NCBI GenBank assembly: GCA_963732795.1
Contig: CAVTAV010000001.1
Location: forward strand, 186,001 to 250,000
Reading direction: 5' to 3'
Length of the DNA: 64,000 bases
DNA from: CAVTAV01 sp963732795
Lineage (GTDB): Bacteria > Pseudomonadota > Alphaproteobacteria > CAVTAV01
Shown: positions 8,029-15,535 of the stretch, piece after piece
How the letters are laid out: the number at the start of each line of letters is the position of its first letter
Numbering within the stretch: the stretch's first letter is position 1
Program-made: the position numbers and the translations under genes
Notes under the pieces: model-generated
Told to the model about the DNA's origin: nothing
Seen by the model: the letters and a program-made list of their open reading frames with translations, nothing else
Databases searched by the model: none

Positions 8029-9720
8029 CTAGATGGCGGAGACCAGGGCGCGGTGGAGGCCGAAATACTCCGCGCGCGGGGTGAAATGGGGGCGAAGGCC
8101 GGAGGAGACGAACTCGCCCTTGAGCAGGCCGTCCTCGCTTTCGCCTTCGTAGCGATAGGTGTAGAGATCCTGAGTCGTGATCACGTCGCCTTCCATGCCG
8201 ACGATCTCGGTTATCTGCTGGACGCGGCGCACGCCGTCGCGCATGCGGGCGACCTGAACGATCAGATGCACGGCCGAGGCGATCTGGGTGCGGACCGCCT
8301 TGCTCGGCAGGTTGATGCCGGCCATGCCGACCATGTTCTCGAGACGGGTCAGCGCCTCGCGCGGCCGGTTGGCGTGGATCGTGGTCATCGAGCCGTCATG
8401 GCCCGTATTCATGGCCTGGAGGACGTCGAGCGCCTCCTCGCCGCGAATTTCGCCGAGGATGATGCGGTCCGGACGCATACGCAGGGCATTCTTCACCAGA
8501 TCGCGCATGGTGATCTGGCCTTCGCCTTCGAGATTGGCCGGCCGTGTCTCGAGCCGCACGACATGGGGCTGCTGAAGTTGAAGCTCGGCCGCGTCCTCGA
8601 TGGTGACGATGCGCTCGCTCGTGTCGATCATCCGGCTCATGGCGTTCAAGAGCGTCGTCTTACCCGAGCCCGTACCGCCCGAGATCAGGATGTTCAGCCG
8701 GCAGGCGGCGGCTATCTTGAGGATCACGCCCATCTCGCGGCTGATGTTGCGGGTCTCGACCATCTTGTCGATCGTGATCGATTTCTTGGAAAACTTACGG
8801 ATGGAGATCGAGGCGCCGTCGATCGCAAGGGGCGGAATGATCACGTTGACGCGGCTGCCGTCCGGGAGACGCGCGTCGCATAAAGGGCTCGTCTCGTCGA
8901 CCCGGCGGCCGACGCGGGTCACGATCCGCTGGGCGATGTTCATCAGGTGCTCGTTGTCGCGGAAGACCACGTCGGTCAGGACGAGCTTGCCCTTTTTCTC
9001 GACATAGACCTGCTTCGCGCCGTTGACCATGATATCGGTGATGCCTTCGTCGGCGAGAAGCGGCTCCAGAGGCCCGAGCCCCAGCATGTCGTTGAGGAGC
9101 ATCGTGACGAGGTCGCGCTGCTCCTTGAGATTGAGATTAATCTTCTCGGCGACCAGAAGCTCGCCGACGATCTCGCCGATCTGTTCCGCCAGTTCCTGGC
9201 GCGACAACTCGGCCGCGGCGGACGCGTCGATATGCTCCATCAGGCGCGGCTGGATCGCTTCCTTCGCCGCCTCCAGGGTCGCGGTTGCCGGGCTGACCTC
9301 GCGGCTGGCGGCGAGCAGGGGGTCCTGGTCGCTGATGCGGGCCGCGCTGATCACGTCGTTCAGAAGGACGGTGACGACATCCCTGAGCTCGGCCGAATTC
9401 AGCTCGAACGAGCGTTCCTCGCAAACACGAAGAATGATGGTTTCGAGTTCCTTGGCGAGGTCGCCGCGCGGCAGCGAGCGGATCTTGTCCGGAGTCAGGA
9501 CGTCGCTGACTAAAGGCCCGATAACCTCGACGGCTTGGTCGACACGCGTGGCGTCGGCGGCCAAAACATCCCCGCCGGCCGCAGAGCGGTCGCCCAGGAG
9601 CTCTTCGATCGATTCGCCCGTGTCGCGTCCACGGACCTGGGACCCAGCGTTCTGTCCAAAGGTCGCTACGCCTGCTCCTCGATTGTCCGTGGCACGCCTA
9701 CCGAATTGGCTAGGCCTCAT
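8029..9720 (-). CDS. cpaF: Tad pilus assembly ATPase CpaF/TadA
   Basis: 563 residues, slightly longer than usual because of a low-complexity N-terminus. The secretion ATPase core shows the Walker A ISGGTGSGKTTLLNAMS, Asp-box-like IVTIEDAAELQLQQPHV, Walker B region RPDRIILGEIRGEEALDVL and the His box TTIHANRP. It is a cytoplasmic hexameric ATPase that powers Flp pilin polymerisation. Its ATG overlaps the cpaE stop by one base (TAATG), a mark of coupled translation. Confidence 0.96.
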   Translation of the reverse strand: MRPSQFGRRATDNRGAGVATFGQNAGSQVRGRDTGESIEELLGDRSAAGGDVLAADATRVDQAVEVIGPLVSDVLTPDKIRSLPRGDLAKELETIILRVCEERSFELNSAELRDVVTVLLNDVISAARISDQDPLLAASREVSPATATLEAAKEAIQPRLMEHIDASAAAELSRQELAEQIGEIVGELLVAEKINLNLKEQRDLVTMLLNDMLGLGPLEPLLADEGITDIMVNGAKQVYVEKKGKLVLTDVVFRDNEHLMNIAQRIVTRVGRRVDETSPLCDARLPDGSRVNVIIPPLAIDGASISIRKFSKKSITIDKMVETRNISREMGVILKIAAACRLNILISGGTGSGKTTLLNAMSRMIDTSERIVTIEDAAELQLQQPHVVRLETRPANLEGEGQITMRDLVKNALRMRPDRIILGEIRGEEALDVLQAMNTGHDGSMTTIHANRPREALTRLENMVGMAGINLPSKAVRTQIASAVHLIVQVARMRDGVRRVQQITEIVGMEGDVITTQDLYTYRYEGESEDGLLKGEFVSSGLRPHFTPRAEYFGLHRALVSAI

Positions 9721-10955
9721 TATCCCTTCGAGCCTTGAAACAACTTACTCAGTACGTTTTGCTTCTTGCGCGGCTCGTCGCCGCCCGTGAGTTCCTTGGT
9801 CATCCGCCTGAAGATGCCGACGGGCTTCGAGTTCTTCGCCGCGACCGGCAAGGGTTTGCCGGACTTGGCCGCCAAGACCAGCGACTTGCGGTCGAGCGGA
9901 ACGACCCAGTCGAATGGATGCTCGACCGCTTTCTCGAAATCGCCTTTCGAGACCTCGTCGTTGTCGTTCTGCTTGTTGCAGACAAGCTGAACGGGCACGC
10001 CCGGAGCCATGTCTTTACACAGCCCCAGGAGCCGGATCACGTCGCGCATCGACGGGAGCGCGAGATCGGTGACGATGAAGATCTGCTCGGCGTCCGACAG
10101 CAGGAACGTATGCTCGCTCGCCATATGGCGCGGCAGATCGACGACGACTGTCGAGAAGTTATTGCGCAGCTCCTGCGTCAGATGGGCGAGGGCCGCCGGA
10201 TCCGGCGTCAGAAGCTCGGTCAGCGAGGCTTCGGCCCCGAGAATCGACAGATTCTCGCTTTCCTTGACCATCGCGCGCTCGATGAAAAGCCCGTCCACGC
10301 GGCCGGGATTTTCCAGCGCGTCGCAAAGGCCGCGTCCCGGCTCCAGATCGAAGGCGAGCGTGGTCGTGCCGTAATGGATGTCAAGATCGAGAAGCGCGAC
10401 CTTGCGGGTGAACTCATGGGCCGTTAGCCAGGCGAGGCTGATGGCGACCGTGCTGGCGCCGACGCCGCCCCGCGCGCCGATCACCGGGATCAGCTTGCCG
10501 CCCACCGCCTTGACCGGCTCTTCGGTCGGCATGGTATGGGCCGCGTTGTCGGCTGCGATCAGGCAATCCATCAGGAGCTCGGTGGTCACCGGCTTGATCA
10601 GATAGTCATGGATGCCGGTTGCCAGAAGGTCGCGATAAAGACTGACATCGTTGACTGTGCCGAGCGCAATGACGATCGTTCCCGGCTCGCAGACCTCGGC
10701 GAGCGCGCTGACGTCGGCCCGCGGATTCTCGGAATCGGTCAGGTCGACGACCAGATATTGCGGCGACGGAGCGAGCGCGAGCGAACGCACGGCATTGGCG
10801 ATGCCGCCGCCCTGAATCCGATTCGTGGACCAGCCGCGCTCCTGCAGGATCGGCGCAAGCGCGCTACGGGTGTCGTCGTCGGTCACGAAGGCCGCGAACT
10901 CCTCGCGGGCGACGTCCTGGCCGGCATCAATCGAAAGGCTGGCTGTCGAACTCAT
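9720..10955 (-). CDS. cpaE: Pilus assembly protein CpaE/TadZ
   Basis: 411 residues. The N-terminal ~130 residues form a receiver-like domain, followed by a ParA/MinD-type ATPase domain with deviant Walker A IGARGGVGASTVAISLAW and DLDIHYGTTTLAFDLEPG. TadZ-type proteins localise the pilus machine, often at a cell pole. The start overlaps the cpaD stop (ATGA). The receiver-like part has LVVDLTD where a response regulator would have its phospho-acceptor region. Confidence 0.94.
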   Translation of the reverse strand: MSSTASLSIDAGQDVAREEFAAFVTDDDTRSALAPILQERGWSTNRIQGGGIANAVRSLALAPSPQYLVVDLTDSENPRADVSALAEVCEPGTIVIALGTVNDVSLYRDLLATGIHDYLIKPVTTELLMDCLIAADNAAHTMPTEEPVKAVGGKLIPVIGARGGVGASTVAISLAWLTAHEFTRKVALLDLDIHYGTTTLAFDLEPGRGLCDALENPGRVDGLFIERAMVKESENLSILGAEASLTELLTPDPAALAHLTQELRNNFSTVVVDLPRHMASEHTFLLSDAEQIFIVTDLALPSMRDVIRLLGLCKDMAPGVPVQLVCNKQNDNDEVSKGDFEKAVEHPFDWVVPLDRKSLVLAAKSGKPLPVAAKNSKPVGIFRRMTKELTGGDEPRKKQNVLSKLFQGSKG

Positions 10956-11647
10956 TGGCTGCCCCCACTGCTACCGCTCGATCCATTCGAGCCGCCCGAG
11001 CCGCCTGTCGACTGCGCCTTGGGCTCGGGGACCTTGTCCTCTCGATAATTCTGGACCGACTTGGCGGCATTTTCCGCGTCCGCCGGACCGATATCGCGGC
11101 CTTTCACCAGGTCGCGCGGATTGGCGACCATCAGGCCGAGATTGGTCTCGGTCGCGCAGCCGAAATTGCTGCCGGGCTGATTGTTAAAGTCCGTCGTCGC
11201 GGGCTTGCGCCAATCGGGGCAAGGCGGCGGTGTGACGACATAGCGGTTCAGGATCACGCGAACGGAGTCCGAAGCCATCGGGCCGCCATAGGCCGCCGGA
11301 ATGCCGGAAACGACAAGGCCGCGCGCTTTCAAATAGGAGGAAACCGCCATGCGGCGATCCCCCGAAACGTCGTTCGACGGCGTCTCGATCGAAAATTCGT
11401 CGCCATAGCCGGCCATCACATTCGCCAGGAACTTGTCCAGCGCTGCCGCCTGCGTGTCGCTCAGGCCGGTCGTATCGGCACTGAACGTCACGTCATGCGT
11501 GATGTGATGCAGCGTGACCGTGTTGCGCTTGATCGTATCGTTCTCCGACCACATGGATTTCGGAGGCAGACAGGCCGACAGGCCGAGGCACATCGCGGCA
11601 ATGCCCGCCATGCCGACTGCACTTGTTCCTTTTAGTGTCCAGTTCAT
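10952..11647 (-). CDS. cpaD: Pilus assembly lipoprotein CpaD
   Basis: 231 residues. The signal sequence ends in LSAC (Cys about residue 26), a lipobox, so it should be an outer-membrane lipoprotein. The CpaD family features LNRYVVTPPPCPDWRKP and FGCATETNLGLMVANPRDLVKG are present. The C-terminus is a Gly/Ser run. It helps the secretin CpaC insert or stay in the outer membrane. It lies between cpaC and cpaE in the operon. Confidence 0.94.
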   Translation of the reverse strand: MNWTLKGTSAVGMAGIAAMCLGLSACLPPKSMWSENDTIKRNTVTLHHITHDVTFSADTTGLSDTQAAALDKFLANVMAGYGDEFSIETPSNDVSGDRRMAVSSYLKARGLVVSGIPAAYGGPMASDSVRVILNRYVVTPPPCPDWRKPATTDFNNQPGSNFGCATETNLGLMVANPRDLVKGRDIGPADAENAAKSVQNYREDKVPEPKAQSTGGSGGSNGSSGSSGGSQ

Positions 11648-11657
11648 TGCGCGCTCC

Positions 11658-13103
11658 CTAGTTCAATACGAAGCCCGCCGGGCCGACCAGGCGGCGGCCC
11701 TGGGACGTCGGCGCCGGTGGCGCGGCGTCCTGGACCTGCGGCTCGTATGTCTTGCCGCCGATAATCTGCTGCATATCGCTCGGCACCTTCATGCCGTTGG
11801 TAGGCGTCATCATTTTGTTGCTGGTAGGCTGGACGATATACGGCGTGACGATGAAGACGAGTTCGGTCTCGTTGCGACGGAACGCGGTCGAGCGAAACAG
11901 TGTCCCGAGGATCGGTAGATCGCCTAGGCCCGGCAGCCGGGACAAATCGCGCGTGATGTTGTTCTGCAACAGGCCGGCGATGGCGAAGCTCTGGCCGCTG
12001 GCGAGCTCGACCGTCGTCTCCGCCCGGCGTGTCGTGAGACCCGGTATGTTGAAACCGTTGAGCGAGACCGACCCGGCCGTGGTCAGCTGGCTGACCTCGG
12101 GCAGTATCTTCAGGTTGATCCGATCGTCCGACAAGACCGTCGGCGTGAAGGAGAGGCCGACACCAAATTGCTTGAATGAGATGGTGATCGCATCCGAGCT
12201 GCGCTGGGGCACCGGCACCGGGAATTCGCCGCCAGCCAAAAAGCTTGCGGACTGCCCGGACAGTGCGGTCAGGTTCGGTTCGGCGAGGATCGAGACGAGG
12301 CCCTGGGTCGAGAGCGCGTCGATCACCGTGTTCACGTCGAATTTGCCTTTGGTCAGGCTGCCGACGATGCTATTGGCGCCATTGTTGCGCGTGAAGAACT
12401 GGCGAATGACGCCTGGCCCGTTCGGGTTGGCGATGTCCTGGAACACCTTTGCGCCGGTGGCCAAGCCGACCGCGTAATCCGAGCCCTGGACCATCGATTG
12501 CCAATTGAACCCGAGCTGTTTGACGACCTCTCGGGAGACTTCCGCGACGCGGACCCGGAGATTGACCTGGTTCGGCTGGTCGATGGTCAGGTAGTTCATG
12601 ACCAGCTCGTCCTTGCCGATGAATTTCGAGGCGATCCGGCGCGCGTCCTCGGCGGCTTTCGGCGAGGGCACATGGCCGCTAAGGATTACCGAGCCGTCGA
12701 ACGAGGTCGCTTTGATGTCGGCATCGGGCAGCAGAAGATGCAAGGCCTCCTTGAGTCGGGTCACGTCGTGGCCGACGCTCACCAGCCCGCTGAACAGGAC
12801 CTTGTCGTCGTTGCCGATGGCATAGAGCGAGGTTTCGCCCGGCGACTTGCCGAAGACATAGATCAGAGTCGGCGATTTGATCTGGACGTCGGCGACGTCC
12901 GGGTCCGCGATGAACACACTGCTGGCCGGCTTGTCGAGCCGCACCAGGCTGCCTTCGCGCACCTCGAGCGTAATGTGCTGCGGCGACGTCTGGATGATGT
13001 CGGCCGCGGCAATCGCGCCCTGCGAGCCGGCCATGCCCAGGAGGCAGACCAAGGTCGTAAGTACCGCCCCCCAGCGTGTTTTAGACGCCATTCTGGCTGT
13101 CAT
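11658..13103 (-). CDS. cpaC: Pilus secretin CpaC/RcpA
   Basis: 481 residues with a signal peptide ending near GAIAAAD. An N-terminal pilus/BON-like domain (about residues 40-190, including SGHVPSPKAAEDARRIA) precedes the secretin domain with LAGGEFPVPVPQ and VGLSFTPTVL, and a beta-rich C-terminus with LPGLGDLPILGTLFRS, the secretin signature. It forms the outer-membrane channel for the Flp pilus. Its ATG overlaps the cpaB stop by four bases. Confidence 0.96.
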   Translation of the reverse strand: MTARMASKTRWGAVLTTLVCLLGMAGSQGAIAAADIIQTSPQHITLEVREGSLVRLDKPASSVFIADPDVADVQIKSPTLIYVFGKSPGETSLYAIGNDDKVLFSGLVSVGHDVTRLKEALHLLLPDADIKATSFDGSVILSGHVPSPKAAEDARRIASKFIGKDELVMNYLTIDQPNQVNLRVRVAEVSREVVKQLGFNWQSMVQGSDYAVGLATGAKVFQDIANPNGPGVIRQFFTRNNGANSIVGSLTKGKFDVNTVIDALSTQGLVSILAEPNLTALSGQSASFLAGGEFPVPVPQRSSDAITISFKQFGVGLSFTPTVLSDDRINLKILPEVSQLTTAGSVSLNGFNIPGLTTRRAETTVELASGQSFAIAGLLQNNITRDLSRLPGLGDLPILGTLFRSTAFRRNETELVFIVTPYIVQPTSNKMMTPTNGMKVPSDMQQIIGGKTYEPQVQDAAPPAPTSQGRRLVGPAGFVLN

Positions 13104-13991
13104 TTCTCTTGTCTCCGAAATTGGTAGGAAGAGTTCTTGCCCCCGCGCGATAGATTGACGGTTTGGACGTCGCTCTTGGGATGCGGCGGCGGCAGCAAGC
13201 GGCTGACCTCGCTGTCCCAGGTATGGGTCTTTCCGGTTTCGGGAATGGTGACCGCGAAGGGCTGGAAGCCGTCCGCGACCTCCTGATTCTGGTCGGTCTT
13301 GCGCAAGGGCCTCAGACTCAGGGACAGGCCGCCGATCTGGCGCGCCACGTTGATTTGCTCGACCTGTTTGGGCGTGACTTCGAGGGTCGCCGTCTTGCCG
13401 ACATGGGCCGCGTTCTCCTTGGGGCTGTTCAAGCTCTGGTCGATTGCGAGCACGCGGACATCGGTCAGGACGGTCTCGCTGGCGCGCCGGTTTGCGCCGT
13501 CAACCTTGACTGAATGGGACAGGACCAGATCGACGTGATCGCCAGGGAAGATGAAGCCGGCGATGCCCGACGTGGCGCTGATTCCGACGGTAACCGCGCG
13601 CATGCCCGGCGCCAGTACGGCAGCGAGGAAGCCTTGCTCTCCCGGCTTCACGAGACGCGCATCGGTGATCGGCTCGCCGGCTGCGATGGCCTTGCGCGCC
13701 ACGGTACCGATATAGGCATCGAGGCTGCGCTGGCCCTTCCTTATGTATGTTTCCGACAGGTTCTGATCCGGGCCAGACCTGCCAGCGGAGTTGATCCTGC
13801 TTGATCAACACGCCGGTGGGGATATCCATCTTGGCGACCAGGACCTCTGTCTGGGCGGGCGCCGCGGCATGCACCGTCGGCGTGTTCGTCTGCGTCTCGG
13901 TCGTCAGCCATCCCCGGGCGAGGAAGGCAGTGAAGCCCGCGACGCCCAATGCAACGCATATCAAGACGACGCTGCGGATATTGAAATTCAT
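13100..13991 (-). CDS. cpaB: Pilus assembly protein CpaB/RcpC, frame-disrupted
   Basis: Two overlapping frames together encode one CpaB. The N-terminal frame (start 13991) has a membrane segment and the AFAR-like region AKMDIPTGVLIKQDQLRWQVWP. It loses homology at about 13770-13775, where the other frame continues with YIRKGQRSLDAYIGTVARKAI, then the SAF domain and GFIFPGDHVDLVL. One extra base in a C/G run explains the break. Since the rest of the tad operon is intact, a sequencing indel is likelier than inactivation. CpaB is periplasmic and supports the secretin. Confidence 0.88.
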
Positions 13992-14015
13992 GACTTTAAC
14001 TCCGAAGGCGGCCGG

Positions 14016-14516
14016 TCACTGGATAAACAGCCGCGCCACGACATAGAAGCCGCCACAGGCGATCGCGACGCCGTAAGGCAGGGGTTGGGACCTAACGGAA
14101 GTGGACGCATTAGACGCCGCCGAATTCGGGGCGATCTGGCGGGTCATCCAATGGCGCGACGCGATCACAAGCGCTAGGCATCCGCCGGCCAGGCTGGTGA
14201 CGAGTAGAAACTGCATTAGCGAATCCAACCCGGCCCACAGTCCGAGCGCTGCCAGGAGCTTGACGTCGCCGCCACCCATCAGGTTGGCGCCAAATAGGGC
14301 GAGGCCGCCGACGAACATGACGAAACCCGCGATCAAGCTGTTGATCCAATTGATTGAATCCGGCGCGCTCAAGCCATGCGCCACGAACAGGACGGCGACC
14401 GAGATGCAAATCCAATTGGGAATTGTGAAGGTGCGGAAATCGTGAATTGCCGCCCACGCCAGGAGACCGCCTAGCGCGACGAGCGCGATCTCATTTATCA
14501 GCAGGGTGGTCGGCAT
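14016..14516 (-). CDS. cpaA: Prepilin peptidase CpaA
   Basis: 166 residues, small type IV leader peptidase. The first catalytic aspartate is at residue 26 (AIHDFRTFTIPN) and the second lies in the GxGD-type motif NLMGGGDVKLL. About six hydrophobic segments are present. It cleaves the Flp prepilin and the TadE-type pseudopilins at the inner membrane. It lies between flp and cpaB in the leftward operon, about 180 bases after flp with a terminator-like hairpin between. Confidence 0.94.
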   Translation of the reverse strand: MPTTLLINEIALVALGGLLAWAAIHDFRTFTIPNWICISVAVLFVAHGLSAPDSINWINSLIAGFVMFVGGLALFGANLMGGGDVKLLAALGLWAGLDSLMQFLLVTSLAGGCLALVIASRHWMTRQIAPNSAASNASTSVRSQPLPYGVAIACGGFYVVARLFIQ

Positions 14517-14639
14517 GTTTTTGAGGTCCTACCGTGATATCTCCGAGCGCCACCAATGGTATGAGCGAGATGCTTAACTGAGTGTTTACGGCGGGCGCAG
14601 AGTGGACCCGGATTTCAAGAAAAGTGTCTCTAATCGAAA

Positions 14640-14672
14640 CGCGGCCCGACCCAGTCTTGGGCGCGGGCCGCG
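14640..14672 (-). terminator. Terminator or attenuator after flp
   Basis: A perfect 9-bp stem (CGCGGCCCG with CGGGCCGCG) is followed on the leftward strand by TTTCGATT. It sits about 30 bases after the flp stop and before cpaA. Such hairpins usually let the abundant pilin transcript end early while some transcription reads into the assembly genes. Confidence 0.72.
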
Positions 14673-14699
14673 TCCTTAGCGTCAGTATTCGAGAAGTGC

Positions 14700-14888
14700 T
14701 TAGCTGCCCGAACTGGCGGCGGTGTTCAGGTTGTCACCAACCGTCGTGAACACGCCCTTCAGGTTGCTTCCAACGGTGGTCAGAGCGCCGATGCAGGCCA
14801 CGCCGACGAGAGCCGCGATAAGACCATACTCGATCGCCGTCGCGCCCTTGGTGTCCTTACCAAGCTTCTTGATCAGTCTAAAAATCAT
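14700..14888 (-). CDS. flp: Flp family type IVb pilin
   Basis: 62 residues, the usual size. The basic leader is followed by the cleavage site KG|ATAIEYGLIAALVGVA, with the glutamate at +5 and the tyrosine at +6 that define Flp pilins. This is the major pilin subunit, used for surface attachment. A GGAGGG ribosome-binding site precedes the ATG. It is the first gene of the leftward tad cluster. Confidence 0.97.
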   Translation of the reverse strand: MIFRLIKKLGKDTKGATAIEYGLIAALVGVACIGALTTVGSNLKGVFTTVGDNLNTAASSGS

Positions 14889-14941
14889 CTGACATCCCTC
14901 CAGGATATGCGTTGACGTGACCGGACTGTGGGTGAAAGGAA

Positions 14942-14956
14942 TGAAAAATAAGTTAA
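14942..14956 (-). promoter_or_regulatory. Possible CtrA box upstream of flp
   Basis: The leftward strand reads TTAA-N7-TTCA, one mismatch from the CtrA consensus TTAA-N7-TTAA, about 55-70 bases before the flp ATG. In Caulobacter the pilin gene is CtrA-activated. A chance match in AT-rich DNA is quite possible. Confidence 0.35.
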
Positions 14957-15143
14957 CGAATGATGCCGGTCACAAGTAAATATTCGAGCCCAAAAAGTAG
15001 ATAAAATTGTAGACGACTTTTAAATTGTGAATTGAACATGAAGTTGTATTGCGGTCCGGTAAAGGAAAGCACCTGGGAGCGCAGAAAATAATGGTGAACG
15101 GCCGCGTAGAAGATTAGACGCGGCGCAGCTGCTGTTATCGGTC

Positions 15144-15190
15144 GTGATGCTTTGGGGAGGCTAAATTTGCCTCCCGGCCTGAAGCATGAC
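15144..15190. other. Large two-part palindrome in the tad control region
   Basis: The inner stem GGGAGGC/GCCTCCC (15155-15161 with 15169-15175, 7-base AT loop) is enclosed by an outer stem ATGCTT/AAGCAT (15147-15152 with 15182-15187). No T-run follows on either strand. It could be a structured leader RNA, the end of a small RNA, or a protein-binding palindrome. I could not match it to a known riboswitch. Confidence 0.5.
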
Positions 15191-15435
15191 CCTGACGCGT
15201 CCCCGAAAGAGACTTGTTTCTTAGCAATCAGTGGGTCTGTTTCCGGCCGTAGCGGAACACAATAGGACCTCAAATGCTGAAGACGGTGCTACTTGCGCTC
15301 TTCGCCTAGTCGGCTTGGGCCGCGCTTGTCGGTCTTCTTTCAGCCGCACGCGGCGTTGGCGATGAGACCCGAACCGCTATTTCCTGGCGATAGTTAGATA
15401 ATTACTCGAATTCCAACAAATTCCTTACCAATTCG

Positions 15436-15450
15436 CTAATGCTTTATTAA
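15436..15450 (+). promoter_or_regulatory. Possible CtrA box upstream of the TadG-like gene
   Basis: CTAA-N7-TTAA, one mismatch from TTAA-N7-TTAA, about 85 bases before the TadG-like ATG. Together with the similar box before flp it would give CtrA control in both directions. Weak evidence. Confidence 0.3.
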
Positions 15451-15535
15451 TGGGTAGAACCCCATCATTCGGCTGGTTTGGTCGCCGCCGGTAGAGGCAT
15501 CCGCGGCGCTTAATTCTGGTACAGGGCTTATTTCC

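Larger units (their letters stand above)
14889..15535. other. 647-base gene-free divergent control region of the tad locus
   Basis: This AT-richer stretch separates flp (leftward) from the TadG-like gene (rightward). Long open frames in it have no recognisable features and atypical composition. It contains two possible CtrA-like boxes and a large two-stem palindrome at 15144-15190. A tiny rightward frame at 15274-15309 (MLKTVLLALFA then stop) has no convincing ribosome-binding site. Confidence 0.6.

Noticed and set aside
15144..15190. Cyclic-di-GMP riboswitch
   Set aside because: GCCTCCCGGCCTGAAGCATGACC looked superficially like part of a GEMM-I element, but the tetraloop-receptor arm and second stem are absent.
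14953..15273. Leftward open frame of 106 codons in the tad control region
   Set aside because: No domain, no ribosome-binding site, atypical composition and it spans the palindrome; looks like chance.
15274..15309. Tiny frame MLKTVLLALFA followed by stop
   Set aside because: It resembles a signal start but stops after 11 codons, with no convincing ribosome-binding site.
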